Part shown: positions 48,321 to 58,512 of the stretch, one piece after another
Layout of the letters: the number at the start of each line of letters is the position of its first letter
Position numbering within the stretch: the stretch's first letter is position 1
Assembly (NCBI RefSeq): GCF_001152565.1
Contig: NZ_CQAZ01000002.1
Coordinates: forward strand, 9,656-73,655
Direction of reading: 5' to 3'
From: Yersinia pekkanenii
GTDB taxonomy: Bacteria; Pseudomonadota; Gammaproteobacteria; Enterobacterales; Enterobacteriaceae
Length of the DNA stretch: 64,000 bases
The notes under the pieces: model-generated
The model's input: only the letters and a program-made list of their open reading frames with translations
Databases searched by the model: none
What the model was told of the DNA's origin: nothing
Program-made: the position numbers and the translations under genes

Positions 48321-48743
48321 AGCGATGCCCGTCCTGTTTGAATGGTTGGGAACATAAAATAGTAGTAGCGCTTTATTGGGTTAAAATTTTGAAACTACTA
48401 CCTTATTGTTATGGTCGCGTCTCCGCCAAAGGTCAAGTTAGCCCCGACCAGAGATTGGCCACTTCTAGAACAATAAATAACCATTATTCGGTAACTAAAT
48501 CTATTTTTTATTTCATTGTCAGTGTTTTATATATAATTAATTGAGCTTATCTATTTGAATATCTCGTTATTTTATTGTAATCAAAGCCAGGTAAATTTTT
48601 AGGTTGTCAGCCCACCGGTTGTCGGTGATACGTTGTACAGGCCGGATGGGCATTCCGCTAACATGTGTAAAGATTTCGCCACGGGCAAGCAATTGATTTA
48701 CACTAAGTTAACTAATGAATTCGTTACCAATGGGATTTAATCC
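48321..48743. other. Divergent intergenic region yeaG-mipA
   Basis: A 423-base AT-rich gap that must carry promoters for yeaG and mipA. I recognised no repeat, RNA gene or clear operator in it. Confidence 0.4.
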
Positions 48744-49514
48744 GTGAAAAAACATGACATAAAACTGAAGCAAATAAAAACGTTGGCAGCATTGGCTGTA
48801 GCTACCGCGGTTTGTATGCCAACTGCGATGGCAGGAACATGGTCGCTGGGGGCATCAGCATTAGTGAGCCCGGACCCTTACCGTGGCAAGAATGACCGGG
48901 TTTATCCGGTGCCTATTATTTCTTATGAAAGTGATAATTTTTACTTCCGCACGTTGGCCGCCGGTTATTACCTGTGGAAGGATGACAGCAATCGCTTGTC
49001 AATTGATGCTTATTATTTACCATTGCACTTTACCCCAGGTGACAGTGATGATCAGCAGATGAAGCAGTTGGATAAACGCCGCAGCACTATGATGGCCGGG
49101 ATGTCATATTCCCATATTGAGGATTGGGGAACGATCCGGGCGGCGTTCTCTGGCGACGTGCTGGATAATAGTGGTGGTTTTATCGGCGACCTGGCCTACC
49201 TCTATCGCTTTAATATCGATAGCTGGACACTGACCCCTGGTGCGGGTGTTAGCTGGAACAGTGGCGATCAGAACAACTATTACTATGGTGTAAGCGGAAG
49301 GGAGTCTGCACGTAGTGGTTTGGCGCAATATAGCCCAAGTGACAGCTGGTCGCCATATCTGGAGTTGTCAGCAAACTACAACATCAATCCAAATTGGAAT
49401 GCCTTCTTTACTGGCCGTTATATCCGTTTGGCAAATGAAGTAAAAAATAGCCCAATGGTCGATGCGTCATTCAGTAGCGTATTGTGGACCGGAGTGACCT
49501 ATACTTTCCGCTAA
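48744..49514 (+). CDS. mipA: MltA-interacting protein MipA (OmpV family)
   Basis: MipA is an outer-membrane beta-barrel scaffold linking the transglycosylase MltA with PBP1B in E. coli. The 256-residue precursor has a signal peptide cleaved after AMA (near residue 30), then a barrel with alternating aromatic strands and a C-terminal Phe-Arg (TGVTYTFR). The start is GTG at 48744. It is divergent from yeaG and convergent with yeaD, as in E. coli. Confidence 0.92.
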   Translation: MKKHDIKLKQIKTLAALAVATAVCMPTAMAGTWSLGASALVSPDPYRGKNDRVYPVPIISYESDNFYFRTLAAGYYLWKDDSNRLSIDAYYLPLHFTPGDSDDQQMKQLDKRRSTMMAGMSYSHIEDWGTIRAAFSGDVLDNSGGFIGDLAYLYRFNIDSWTLTPGAGVSWNSGDQNNYYYGVSGRESARSGLAQYSPSDSWSPYLELSANYNINPNWNAFFTGRYIRLANEVKNSPMVDASFSSVLWTGVTYTFR

Positions 49515-49531
49515 CATTTATGCTCAGTGAG

Positions 49532-49598
49532 TGAAGGGTTGACCGCTTCTCGGGGCGCTCCGGTGGCTTACGCCACGCCAACGACACGATCCCCTTCA
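49532..49598. repeat. Imperfect palindromic element downstream of mipA
   Basis: TGAAGGG (49532-49538) and CCCTTCA (49592-49598) bound a GC-rich segment with an inner hairpin GTGGC-TTAC-GCCAC. It could be a small repetitive element or a mipA transcript end; not identified. Confidence 0.5.
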
Positions 49599-49620
49599 TT
49601 TGACTCTGTTAGCAATCTGA

Positions 49621-49644
49621 AATGGGGCATAACGCCCCATTTTT
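49621..49644. terminator. Bidirectional terminator between mipA and yeaD
   Basis: AATGGGGC, loop ATAAC, GCCCCATT, then TTT; mirrored A residues serve the other strand. Confidence 0.85.
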
Positions 49645-49668
49645 GTGTCTGGTGGTTTATAGCCGTTA

Positions 49669-50544
49669 TCAGGAATTTTTACGGCTGCGAATAGTCATGG
49701 CGAGGCGCGCTGGCGCATCAGTGGTGGCGACTAAAGGCTTATTGACTCGGGCTGTTTCCACGCAAACCATGGTTTTATAACCCTCATTTGGCATGTCAAC
49801 CATGCTACTGGACAGCTCAGCACCTGGATTCCAGGCAACCACATCACTTTGGTGATGATGGTGTACTTCAATGGTACGTTTCAGCACGGCATCTTTTATC
49901 AGGCTGTAGGCTTCTGGTTGTGTGTAGATCCTGTCAGTCTGGCCGTTAAATACTAAATCCCCTTGTTGGCTGGCATCGGCAACTTTCAGTACCTTATCAA
50001 AGTATTTTTCACCTAACCCACTGATTTTAACCTGGTCAATATCGCCAATTTGGAAATAGGAGTGTAATGCGGCAACGGATTGATAATCGCCGTGTGATTC
50101 CAGCTCCATTTCGCATTCATCACCCAACTTAAAGCGGGCAATCAACGTGAATGCGTGTGGCCAAAGTTTGCGTGAAGCATCACTGTCTTCCAAGGTAAAG
50201 GTCAGGATAACCCCGTTTTCATTCTCATCATGGGCGCTGAGTGCCCATGGCAGTAAACGAGCAAAACCATGAGACGGTTGTGCAGATGGGCCAAACCAAG
50301 GCCAACAAATAGGCACACCACCACGGATGGCGACACCTTCTTTAAATGGAGTGTTATTACTCAGCCAAATAACAGGCTGTTCACCACTGGGTTGGTAGGC
50401 CAGCAAATGAGCACCTTGTAGGCATACTGCTGCACGCACCTTCGGATGAGAAACCACCACCACCGGCAATTCATCCAGTTGACGTTGGCTGATGTAAGGC
50501 GACATTTGTTCAACAACAGGTAGGGTGAATACTTTCTCGTTCAT
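49669..50544 (-). CDS. yeaD: D-hexose-6-phosphate mutarotase YeaD
   Basis: A 291-residue galactose-mutarotase-like protein that interconverts anomers of hexose-6-phosphates. The conserved regions QGAHLLAYQPSGEQPVIWLS, RGGVPICWPWFGP and ALHSYFQIGD include the family active-site His and Glu residues. In E. coli it directly follows gapA; here a higBA module separates the two. Confidence 0.92.
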   Translation of the reverse strand: MNEKVFTLPVVEQMSPYISQRQLDELPVVVVSHPKVRAAVCLQGAHLLAYQPSGEQPVIWLSNNTPFKEGVAIRGGVPICWPWFGPSAQPSHGFARLLPWALSAHDENENGVILTFTLEDSDASRKLWPHAFTLIARFKLGDECEMELESHGDYQSVAALHSYFQIGDIDQVKISGLGEKYFDKVLKVADASQQGDLVFNGQTDRIYTQPEAYSLIKDAVLKRTIEVHHHHQSDVVAWNPGAELSSSMVDMPNEGYKTMVCVETARVNKPLVATTDAPARLAMTIRSRKNS

Positions 50545-50696
50545 TCGTTTGGCCTTATGGGAAAGGGGGCTTGAGATCCATTGAACTTCAGACTTTCGAT
50601 AATATCACAGCCTTTGAATCTTGCAGTAAACGTAGAGTACTGCAGTGGTGAATCATTGATATTGCGCAATTTATTATCGCCACTACGGCCATTATG

Positions 50697-51068
50697 TTAC
50701 TTCAGACGTATGGGTTTTATCAGGCTTTCTGCTGGGATGCCATACATGTTGTGCAGCTTCCAAATCATTGGCAGGGTGAGGCTACGTTTACGATTGAGTA
50801 TTTCATAAACGCGATTACTTCTGCCGATAGCGGGCACCAGATCTTTTACTGTCAGACCCGATTGTTCCATCCGAAATTTAATGGCTTCAACCGGATCAGG
50901 TAAATCTACCGGAAAGTGTTTTTTCTCGTAGTCTTCAATTAAAATAATCATCACTTCTAAAAAATCACCTTCTGGGGTATTCAGTTCTGGCGGGTTATCA
51001 AACAGGGGGGATACTGCTTTCAGCGCTGCGCGATAATCGTCTTCATTGCGAATTGGTCGTATATTCAT
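50697..51068 (-). CDS. higA: HigA-type antitoxin with helix-turn-helix
   Basis: A 123-residue protein with an N-terminal toxin-binding region and a C-terminal helix-turn-helix (SGLTVKDLVPAIGRSNRVYE, then ILNRKRSLTLPMIWKLHNM). This matches the HigA antitoxin family of the E. coli YgjM type. It starts 3 bases after the toxin stop, with GGAG 9 bases upstream of the ATG at 51068. As in other higBA loci the toxin gene comes first. HigA should neutralise HigB and repress the operon through the palindromes upstream of higB. Confidence 0.85.
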   Translation of the reverse strand: MNIRPIRNEDDYRAALKAVSPLFDNPPELNTPEGDFLEVMIILIEDYEKKHFPVDLPDPVEAIKFRMEQSGLTVKDLVPAIGRSNRVYEILNRKRSLTLPMIWKLHNMYGIPAESLIKPIRLK

Positions 51069-51071
51069 CAA

Positions 51072-51374
51072 CTACTCCATCTCTATATTGTTCGCATCGA
51101 CAGCATCGTATTGCTTATGCGAACCAATAAATTTTATGTATACAGCGCCAAAGCGATAAGCAATGGCGGTAATCATCCGATAATCATTCCCTTTGATGTT
51201 AAACACCACCCGGCGGCTTTTAAGAATACTCGCGCTACCGAACTGGGCTTTTATATCATTGGGTGTAACCCATTGAGCATGCTTAACTTCATCAATCCAG
51301 GCTGTTAGTGGCTGTTCTGTATCTCGATGTTTAGCCCAAAAGGTGGTTAACGTACTGATGGCGATGATTTTCAT
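51072..51374 (-). CDS. higB: HigB-type mRNA interferase toxin
   Basis: A 100-residue protein of the HigB/YgjN family, ribosome-dependent mRNA endonucleases. Family landmarks are the N-terminal FWAKHRDTEQPLTAWIDEVK, then SRRVVFNIKGNDYRMI and YIKFIGSHKQYD (with a C-terminal His-Tyr pair that is part of the active site in relatives). The ATG at 51374 gives the family start; the frame extends to 51593 but would cross the operator palindromes. No Shine-Dalgarno sequence is evident and the candidate -10 is close to the ATG, so the toxin may be leaderless or weakly translated. Confidence 0.85.
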   Translation of the reverse strand: MKIIAISTLTTFWAKHRDTEQPLTAWIDEVKHAQWVTPNDIKAQFGSASILKSRRVVFNIKGNDYRMITAIAYRFGAVYIKFIGSHKQYDAVDANNIEME

Positions 51375-51387
51375 AATAGTGAGGATA

Positions 51388-51432
51388 GTCCCTTGCTGGG
51401 ACTGACGCAAGTTAAATGTCCCATAGTGGGAC
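51388..51432. promoter_or_regulatory. Paired operators of the higBA promoter
   Basis: Two palindromes with the same arms, GTCCCTTGCTGGGAC (51388-51402) and GTCCCATAGTGGGAC (51418-51432), are spaced 30 bp centre to centre, about three helical turns. A weak promoter on the minus strand (TTGCGT, 17 bp, TATCCT) has the nearer palindrome as its spacer. Paired palindromes are the usual HigA autoregulation layout. Confidence 0.8.
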
Positions 51433-51583
51433 TTTGACGCGCATCCGTCCGTAGATATTAGTGTCTTTAGTGGTGTGTTCCAGAGGGTAACGATACTTGC
51501 GGGTACACTGCCAACCGAAAGTGCGCAAATGCGAAGCGTCTCGACATTTAATGGCAGCAGTAGGGGAGGTGATACCACACAGT

Positions 51584-51617
51584 TGATGAGCAATAAAAAA
51601 TGATGAGCAATAAAAAA
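51584..51617. repeat. Perfect 17-bp tandem duplication at the higBA-gapA border
   Basis: TGATGAGCAATAAAAAA occurs twice head to tail (51584-51600 and 51601-51617). The second copy runs into the gapA terminator. It may mark the edge of the DNA inserted with higBA. Confidence 0.9.
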
Positions 51618-51637
51618 GCCACCCGGAGGTGGCTTTT
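51614..51637 (-). terminator. gapA terminator
   Basis: AAAAGCCACC, CGGA, GGTGGCTTTT, with a longer T run on the minus strand, about 23 bases after the gapA stop. Confidence 0.9.
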
Positions 51638-51659
51638 GGTAGAAATCTACATCAATCCA

Positions 51660-53002
<1,343 letters not shown>

Positions 53003-53416
53003 ATGGCTAAAGAACTGAACCCTACAGAAAATATTGAGAAACTGTCCGATATTCAGCGGCATGTCACCCAACAACGGGGGACGGAAGCGCCTTTTACCGG
53101 TAAATTACTGCATAATAAACGCGATGGTGTATACCAATGTGTGTGTTGCCATCAGCCGCTTTTCATCTCAGAATCAAAGTTTGACTCTGGCTGTGGTTGG
53201 CCCAGTTTCTACCAGCCGATTGATGCTGAGTCTGTGCGCTATCTTGATGATTATGCTCATAATATGCATCGGGTTGAAATCCGTTGTGGTCATTGTGATG
53301 CCCATTTGGGCCATGTTTTTCCCGACGGCCCTCAACCTACCGGGGAGCGTTATTGTGTGAATTCGGCGTCACTGAATTTTGTCGATGACCAAAATGGTGA
53401 GCAGACTGCGGGCTGA
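53003..53416 (+). CDS. msrB: Peptide-methionine (R)-S-oxide reductase MsrB
   Basis: MsrB reduces the R epimer of methionine sulfoxide in proteins using thioredoxin. The 137-residue protein has two zinc-binding CxxC pairs (CVCC and CGHC) and the catalytic cysteine in [11 protein letters not shown]. The ATG at 53003 gives the family N-terminus; an in-frame start at 52946 is rejected. Divergent from gapA, as in E. coli, with yeaC following. Confidence 0.96.
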   Translation: MAKELNPTENIEKLSDIQRHVTQQRGTEAPFTGKLLHNKRDGVYQCVCCHQPLFISESKFDSGCGWPSFYQPIDAESVRYLDDYAHNMHRVEIRCGHCDAHLGHVFPDGPQPTGERYCVNSASLNFVDDQNGEQTAG

Positions 53417-53557
53417 GTGCCGACTAATATCAGGGGGGTTGTTAACACCGTGGTTTGTGGCGGCATAACTGGGTTGACGAAGGTGTAGTTTGTGAGGCGC
53501 AGCTTGGTATATGAAAAATCGATTCAGCTTATTATTCGTTTATTTAAGGATGCTCTG

Positions 53558-53830
53558 ATGGAGCTTGAAGACCTGATTTCAGTAATGACACCCGAAATTT
53601 ACCAACGTTTGGTACACGCGGTAGAGCTGGGTAAATGGCCGGATGGTGTGGCACTGACACCCGCGCAGAAAGAAAACAGCCTGCAAATGGTCATGCTGTG
53701 GCAAGCCCGTCATAACGAGAATGCTCAGCATATGAGCATTGGTACTGATGGTCAGATTGTGATGAAAACCAAGCAAGAGCTGAAGCAGCAATTTAGCCAA
53801 CCGATACTGGCAACATTGAAGCCTGAGTAA
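53558..53830 (+). CDS. yeaC: DUF1315 protein YeaC
   Basis: A 90-residue protein of unknown function, closely matching E. coli YeaC (YQRLVHAVELGKWPDGVALT, MLWQARHNENAQHM). The ATG at 53558 with AAGGA upstream is chosen over an ATG at 53492. It follows msrB by 141 bases, as in E. coli. Confidence 0.88.
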   Translation: MELEDLISVMTPEIYQRLVHAVELGKWPDGVALTPAQKENSLQMVMLWQARHNENAQHMSIGTDGQIVMKTKQELKQQFSQPILATLKPE

Positions 53831-53869
53831 GCTTTTTTTAACGATATTATCGGCGTAAAAGGGGCAACT

Positions 53870-53893
53870 CACTGCGCCAATATGAGCGCAGTG
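53870..53893. terminator. Hairpin between yeaC and pncA
   Basis: CACTGCGC, eight-base loop, GCGCAGTG, between two converging genes. T runs are weak. Confidence 0.65.
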
Positions 53894-53901
53894 GTATTTG
53901 T

Positions 53902-54579
53902 TTAATGATCAAACCACTCCACTGCTGAATTTTTCTGACAAGATTGGATTACAGCAAGAAATTGTTCCAGCGTCAGCATATGTGCTCCCGCATCACTCAT
54001 TGCATTAAAGGCTTGTTGACTATCTTGTGGTTGCCGGTTTACCCCCCGGCAACCGTCACAGATCACGGTCGTTTCATAACCCAAGGCCAATGCATCCAAT
54101 ACGCTATATTTCACGCAGTAATCAGTGGCTAACCCCATAATGTACAAACGTTCTATCTCTCGCTGCTTAAGCCACGCATCCAGTGGGGTTTTAGTTCGTT
54201 TGCCGTTATCAAAAAAAGCACTGTAGCTGTCAATGTCAGGGTCTTGCCCCTTACGAAAAACCTGCGCAATAGCATCTTGTTGTAACTGAGGATGAAAAGC
54301 CGCTCCAGACTTACCCTGCACGCAATGTACTGGCCACCATACTTGTGTCAGCCCATCTAACTCACCCACAGTACCCGCTTGCGCATTTGAATTGATGGCG
54401 AAACTACGGTGTTCAGCAGGGTGCCAATCCTGACTGGCAATAACCGGTATCTGTTGGATAAGGCAGGCATTGATGGCCTGATTAGCAATGACAATAACCT
54501 GCTCACCTTCAGCAACTGCCAACGCGCCACCTGGACAGAAGTCATTTTGTAAATCAATTAAGAGCAGTGCTGTATTCAT
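53902..54579 (-). CDS. pncA: Nicotinamidase PncA
   Basis: PncA deamidates nicotinamide to nicotinate in NAD salvage. The 225-residue protein has the catalytic triad elements in LLIDLQNDFCPGGALAV (Asp), FRKGQDPDIDSYSAFFDN (Lys) and GLATDYCVKYSVLDAL (Cys), with metal ligands in IASQDWHPAEHRSF. It starts 15 bases after ansA and is probably co-transcribed with it, as in E. coli. Confidence 0.94.
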   Translation of the reverse strand: MNTALLLIDLQNDFCPGGALAVAEGEQVIVIANQAINACLIQQIPVIASQDWHPAEHRSFAINSNAQAGTVGELDGLTQVWWPVHCVQGKSGAAFHPQLQQDAIAQVFRKGQDPDIDSYSAFFDNGKRTKTPLDAWLKQREIERLYIMGLATDYCVKYSVLDALALGYETTVICDGCRGVNRQPQDSQQAFNAMSDAGAHMLTLEQFLAVIQSCQKNSAVEWFDH

Positions 54580-54594
54580 TAGTATACCACAGGA

Positions 54595-55611
54595 TCAGTT
54601 AGTATCAGTTAATTCACCACGCAGGTTTTGTTGCATTAACCGACGAATATCTTCAGGGAATAGTGCTTGACTTAACAAATAATGCAGCTTTGTCAGTGCA
54701 GCTTCAACCGTCATATCAAAGCCACTGATAACGCCAGCGTTAGCCAACGCATTACCGGTTGCGTAACCTTCCATATTGACTCTGCCGGAAATACATTGGG
54801 TCAGATTCACCACCACAATACCGCGATCGCTGGCATTTTTTAATTCGTCCAGTAACTCGGCTTTTTGTGGGGCGTTGCCCACACCATAAGATCGTAAAAT
54901 AAGCGCCTTAACCGGTTGCAACAAGAAGTTACGCACCACCGCACCCGATATCCCAGGATAAATGGTGACCACTCCAATCGGTTGAGGTGTAATGCGATGA
55001 ACCATCAGCGGCCCGTTATTAACCGGCGACTCAACTGATGCCATGCGACGAATATGGATACCAGCTTCGAGTAATACAGACAGATTCGGTGAGGCAAAAG
55101 CATCAAAACCATCCGCATGAGCTTTAGTGGTTCGATTGCCACGGAACAGTTTATTGTTAAAGAACAGACTGACTTCATTTACCGGGTGATTAGCCGCCAG
55201 ATAGAGGGCATTTAGCAAGTTGGTTTGCCCGTCAGAACGCAACTCAGCCAAGGGGATTTGGGAGCCGGTGACAATCACGGGTTTAGCCAAATTCTCTAAC
55301 ATAAAGGAGAGGGCTGAGGCAGTAAAGGCCATGGTGTCAGTGCCATGCAAAATCACAAAACCATCGTATAAATCGTAGTTCTGCTGGATATCATTGGCGA
55401 TATGCTGCCAGTCCTCAGGTGTCATATCTGAGGAATCAATCAATGGAGCATATTCATGGATAGTAAAATCTGGCATTTCGGGCCGATGGAACTCAGGCAT
55501 TAGAGCAAGTTGGCGTTGCAGGTGGCCGGACACGGGGATGTATCCATGATCTGATCGTTGCATACCAATAGTCCCGCCCGTATAGGCGACATAAATAGAT
55601 TTCTTCTGCAT
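54595..55611 (-). CDS. ansA: Cytoplasmic L-asparaginase I
   Basis: AnsA hydrolyses asparagine to aspartate and ammonia with low affinity in the cytoplasm; no signal peptide is present. The 338-residue protein has both catalytic threonine motifs, YTGGTIGM near the N-terminus and LHGTDTMAF near residue 90. The ATG at 55611 gives the E. coli start MQKKSIYVAY; an ATG two codons earlier is possible. It forms a unit with pncA. Confidence 0.95.
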   Translation of the reverse strand: MQKKSIYVAYTGGTIGMQRSDHGYIPVSGHLQRQLALMPEFHRPEMPDFTIHEYAPLIDSSDMTPEDWQHIANDIQQNYDLYDGFVILHGTDTMAFTASALSFMLENLAKPVIVTGSQIPLAELRSDGQTNLLNALYLAANHPVNEVSLFFNNKLFRGNRTTKAHADGFDAFASPNLSVLLEAGIHIRRMASVESPVNNGPLMVHRITPQPIGVVTIYPGISGAVVRNFLLQPVKALILRSYGVGNAPQKAELLDELKNASDRGIVVVNLTQCISGRVNMEGYATGNALANAGVISGFDMTVEAALTKLHYLLSQALFPEDIRRLMQQNLRGELTDTN

Positions 55612-55673
55612 GAGCATTAGGGCCTGAAAAGTGGTAATGAATAAGATGGATCAATTATAGGGAGACTGGCGGG

Positions 55674-55700
55674 GAAAAAAAGCCCGACAGATGCCGGGCT
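55674..55700 (-). terminator. sppA terminator
   Basis: On the minus strand AGCCCGGCATCTGTCGGGCT followed by a long T run, just past the sppA stop. It should separate sppA from ansA-pncA. Confidence 0.88.
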
Positions 55701-55707
55701 GAGTTTA

Positions 55708-57558
55708 TTAGCGTACATCACCACAAGTTAGGCATAACGCATAACGATTCTGCGGGTCATTCAGCGTATTAAGTAAACCTGGCTGATCTTTAACGGCCTG
55801 TGCTATGGCCGAGATGGGTGCCGGTAACCATGCCTGAATGGCGGTGGGTAATATTGCCTGCACAGACACACTCATTTGGCCGAAAATTAAATCGCTGAGA
55901 CTTGGATCATCAACAAACCAGTTCAACTGCCAGGTCTTCAGTTGTGCCAGTTCAGCGACTTTCTTAACGGCATCATCAAAGTCACCTAACTGATCCACCA
56001 GACCATTATTTTTGGCATCAAGACCAATCCACACATGGCCTTGAGCGATTTGATCCACTTGCTCTGGGGTCTTGTGACGAGAGGTTGCGACCAGATCAAT
56101 AAAGGTCTTGTAGCCATTTTCGATATTTATTTGCATCATCTGAGAGAATTCAGGTGGCAAATTTTTGGTAACCGAAATATCAGCCAGTGGTGAAGTGGCG
56201 ACACCGTCAGTATGCACACCAATGCTTTCCAGTGAATTCTGGAAGGTATTAATCACGCCGAAAATACCAATCGAACCGGTTAGGGTGCTCGGGCTGGCAA
56301 CGATATAGTTAGCCGGTGTTGATATCCAGTATCCACCGGATGCTGCCATACCCCCCATTGATACTACCAATGGTTTCTTTGCCGCACGTAATGCAGCCAA
56401 TTCGGAGCGAATCAACTCAGAGGCACTCACGCTGCCCCCTGGGCTGTTTACCCGCAAGATAACGGCCTTAATCTTCGGATCCAAACGAGCCTGCCGAATT
56501 TGGGCCGCCAACGTATCACCCCCGACGTTACCTGGGGTCTGCGGGCCATCAATGATAGCGCCGTTAGCAAAGATAACGGCTATCTGCCCACCTTGCTGTG
56601 GTGCTGGCGTTGGTTGGTAGTCATAAATGCTGACGTAATTGAAGTCGTTATTCTTTTTATCCCAGCCGAATTTGTTGATCAACTCGGTTTCTACCTCTGG
56701 GCGTGAGGCCAATTGATCAACCAGTTTACTGTCCAGAGCATATTGCGCCGGAGAACCGCCTGCGGCCTGTAAGCCACTGATAACCCCCGCCGCGCCAGGG
56801 AACAGTTGTTCTGGCGTTAACTGTCGGTTCGCGGAAACAGCAGTAAGATAATTTTGCCATAACCCTCCAATCCAACGGCTGTCAGCCTCACGGGCGGCAG
56901 GTGACATATCATCACGGATCATCGGTTCAACCGCAGACTTATAGGTACCGACGCGGAAGATATTGGTGGTGACTTTGAGTTTTTCCAGTAACGATTTGTA
57001 ATAAAGGTTATTGCTAGCGAAACCGTGCAGATCGACGGCCCCTTGTGGCGACAGATAAATTTTATTAGCAAAGCTGGCTAAATAGTACTGACTTTGATTA
57101 TAGCTATCACCAATAGCATAAATCGGTTTACCGCTGTCACGAAATTCCCGCAGCGCTTTGCCGATATATTGCAATGAGGGTTGGTCTGCCCCGGTAAAAT
57201 CACTCAATGACAGCACCAAACCGTTAATATTGTCATCGGTTTTTGCCAGACGAATAGTCTCTACAATATCAAATAAGGAGTTTTCTTGTAGGCGATTACT
57301 GGATGTGCCTATTAACATGCGCGCCCATTGACGCAGTTTATTATTCACTGCGGGCTGATCGACTACCACGCCACTTAAATTAACGAGCAATGCGCTTTTA
57401 ACCGGTTCAGCCGGTTTACTTTGGAACTGAAGGTAAAGACCGACACCTACCAAAATCAGCAGTATCAGGAAAAGATTAAGAATAAACTCTCTGACAAAAT
57501 TCAGCAGACGCCAGGTCCACTTGAAAAAGCCAGCAATGATTCGCCACAAAGTGCGCAT
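55708..57558 (-). CDS. sppA: Signal peptide peptidase SppA (protease IV)
   Basis: SppA is an inner-membrane serine protease that degrades cleaved signal peptides. The 616-residue protein has an N-terminal membrane anchor (FILNLFLILLILVGVGLYL) and two homologous S49 domains. The catalytic lysine is in GTYKSAVEPM and the catalytic serine in SMGGMAASGGYW. The ATG at 57558 gives the E. coli N-terminus MRTLWRI; an upstream in-frame ATG (57582) is rejected. It is divergent from ydjA. Confidence 0.95.
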   Translation of the reverse strand: MRTLWRIIAGFFKWTWRLLNFVREFILNLFLILLILVGVGLYLQFQSKPAEPVKSALLVNLSGVVVDQPAVNNKLRQWARMLIGTSSNRLQENSLFDIVETIRLAKTDDNINGLVLSLSDFTGADQPSLQYIGKALREFRDSGKPIYAIGDSYNQSQYYLASFANKIYLSPQGAVDLHGFASNNLYYKSLLEKLKVTTNIFRVGTYKSAVEPMIRDDMSPAAREADSRWIGGLWQNYLTAVSANRQLTPEQLFPGAAGVISGLQAAGGSPAQYALDSKLVDQLASRPEVETELINKFGWDKKNNDFNYVSIYDYQPTPAPQQGGQIAVIFANGAIIDGPQTPGNVGGDTLAAQIRQARLDPKIKAVILRVNSPGGSVSASELIRSELAALRAAKKPLVVSMGGMAASGGYWISTPANYIVASPSTLTGSIGIFGVINTFQNSLESIGVHTDGVATSPLADISVTKNLPPEFSQMMQINIENGYKTFIDLVATSRHKTPEQVDQIAQGHVWIGLDAKNNGLVDQLGDFDDAVKKVAELAQLKTWQLNWFVDDPSLSDLIFGQMSVSVQAILPTAIQAWLPAPISAIAQAVKDQPGLLNTLNDPQNRYALCLTCGDVR

Positions 57559-57690
57559 GTTATCTCCAACAAAACCGAGCAAGTCTGTTTATCCTAATGA
57601 CCTGACGAACAAAAGTCAGCTTTAAATCACTGTTAAGCCTAGCCGAAAGGTCAACACTGGCAACAAAATGATAACTTATGCTACCGTGCT

Positions 57691-57709
57691 GAAAATGAAA
57701 ATCGTTATC
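57691..57709. promoter_or_regulatory. Fur-box-like sequence upstream of ydjA
   Basis: GAAAATGAAAATCGTTATC agrees with the Fur consensus GATAATGATAATCATTATC at 16 of 19 positions. It ends just before the GGAGAA ribosome binding site of ydjA. Confidence 0.5.
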
Positions 57710-57720
57710 AGGAGAATATA

Positions 57721-58272
57721 ATGGATGCGTTAGAACTGTTACTTAACCGCCGATCGGCGTCGCGCTTAGCTGCTCCAGCCCCTATGGGTGAGGCATTGGA
57801 CCATATAATCCATGCTGGCATGCGGGCACCTGACCATGGCGCATTGCAACCATGGCACTTTTTTTTAATCGAAAATGACGGTCTGGAGCGTTTTAGTCAA
57901 TTGTTACAAAAAGCGGTTCAGCAGGATGGTGCCAATGAAGCTGTACTGGAAAAAGCGAAGCAGGCTCCTTTCCGCGCGCCGCTGATTATCACGGTCATCG
58001 CCCATGTCACGGAAAATCCCAAAGTACCCAATTGGGAACAAGTGGTTTCAGCCGGCTGTGCGGTGCAAGCCATGCAGATGGCGGCGCTGGCTCAAGGCTT
58101 TAATGGCATTTGGCGTACCGGCTCCTGGACTCACCATCCGGTTGTTCGTAAGGCGTTTGACTGTCGCGAACAAGATGAAATTGTCGGTTTCCTCTATCTT
58201 GGGACACCACAATTAAAATCAGCGACCAAAGTGATACCACCGGATTACACTGCTTTTGTTAGCCATTTCTAA
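57721..58272 (+). CDS. ydjA: FMN-dependent NAD(P)H nitroreductase YdjA
   Basis: A 183-residue minimal nitroreductase-fold flavoprotein. The N-terminal FMN contact [10 protein letters not shown] and the C-terminal [12 protein letters not shown] match E. coli YdjA. Physiological substrate unknown. The ATG at 57721 follows AGGAGAA. It lies between sppA (divergent) and selD, the conserved order. Confidence 0.92.
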   Translation: MDALELLLNRRSASRLAAPAPMGEALDHIIHAGMRAPDHGALQPWHFFLIENDGLERFSQLLQKAVQQDGANEAVLEKAKQAPFRAPLIITVIAHVTENPKVPNWEQVVSAGCAVQAMQMAALAQGFNGIWRTGSWTHHPVVRKAFDCREQDEIVGFLYLGTPQLKSATKVIPPDYTAFVSHF

Positions 58273-58512
58273 GAGTTATAGGTTATTTCTCAGGTTATAC
58301 ATCGCAGCTTGTGCTTTTTATCGACAACAAGCTGCGTTTTCGCCTGCTTTGTGAGCAACCTATCTGCCCGGCAGTGGCTATCTACTTACCAAACCACGTT
58401 ATAGACGCTACCATAGGTACCCTGGGGTTTTGCCTTATCTGCATTATTCCTGACCAAATTACTGACTTATTGATTTAACTGCTTATTACTGACCATCAGA
58501 CGGGAGAGTGTT

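Noticed and set aside
51375-51593. A longer HigB protein starting at 51593
   Set aside because: The extension crosses both operator palindromes and the HigB family starts at 51374.
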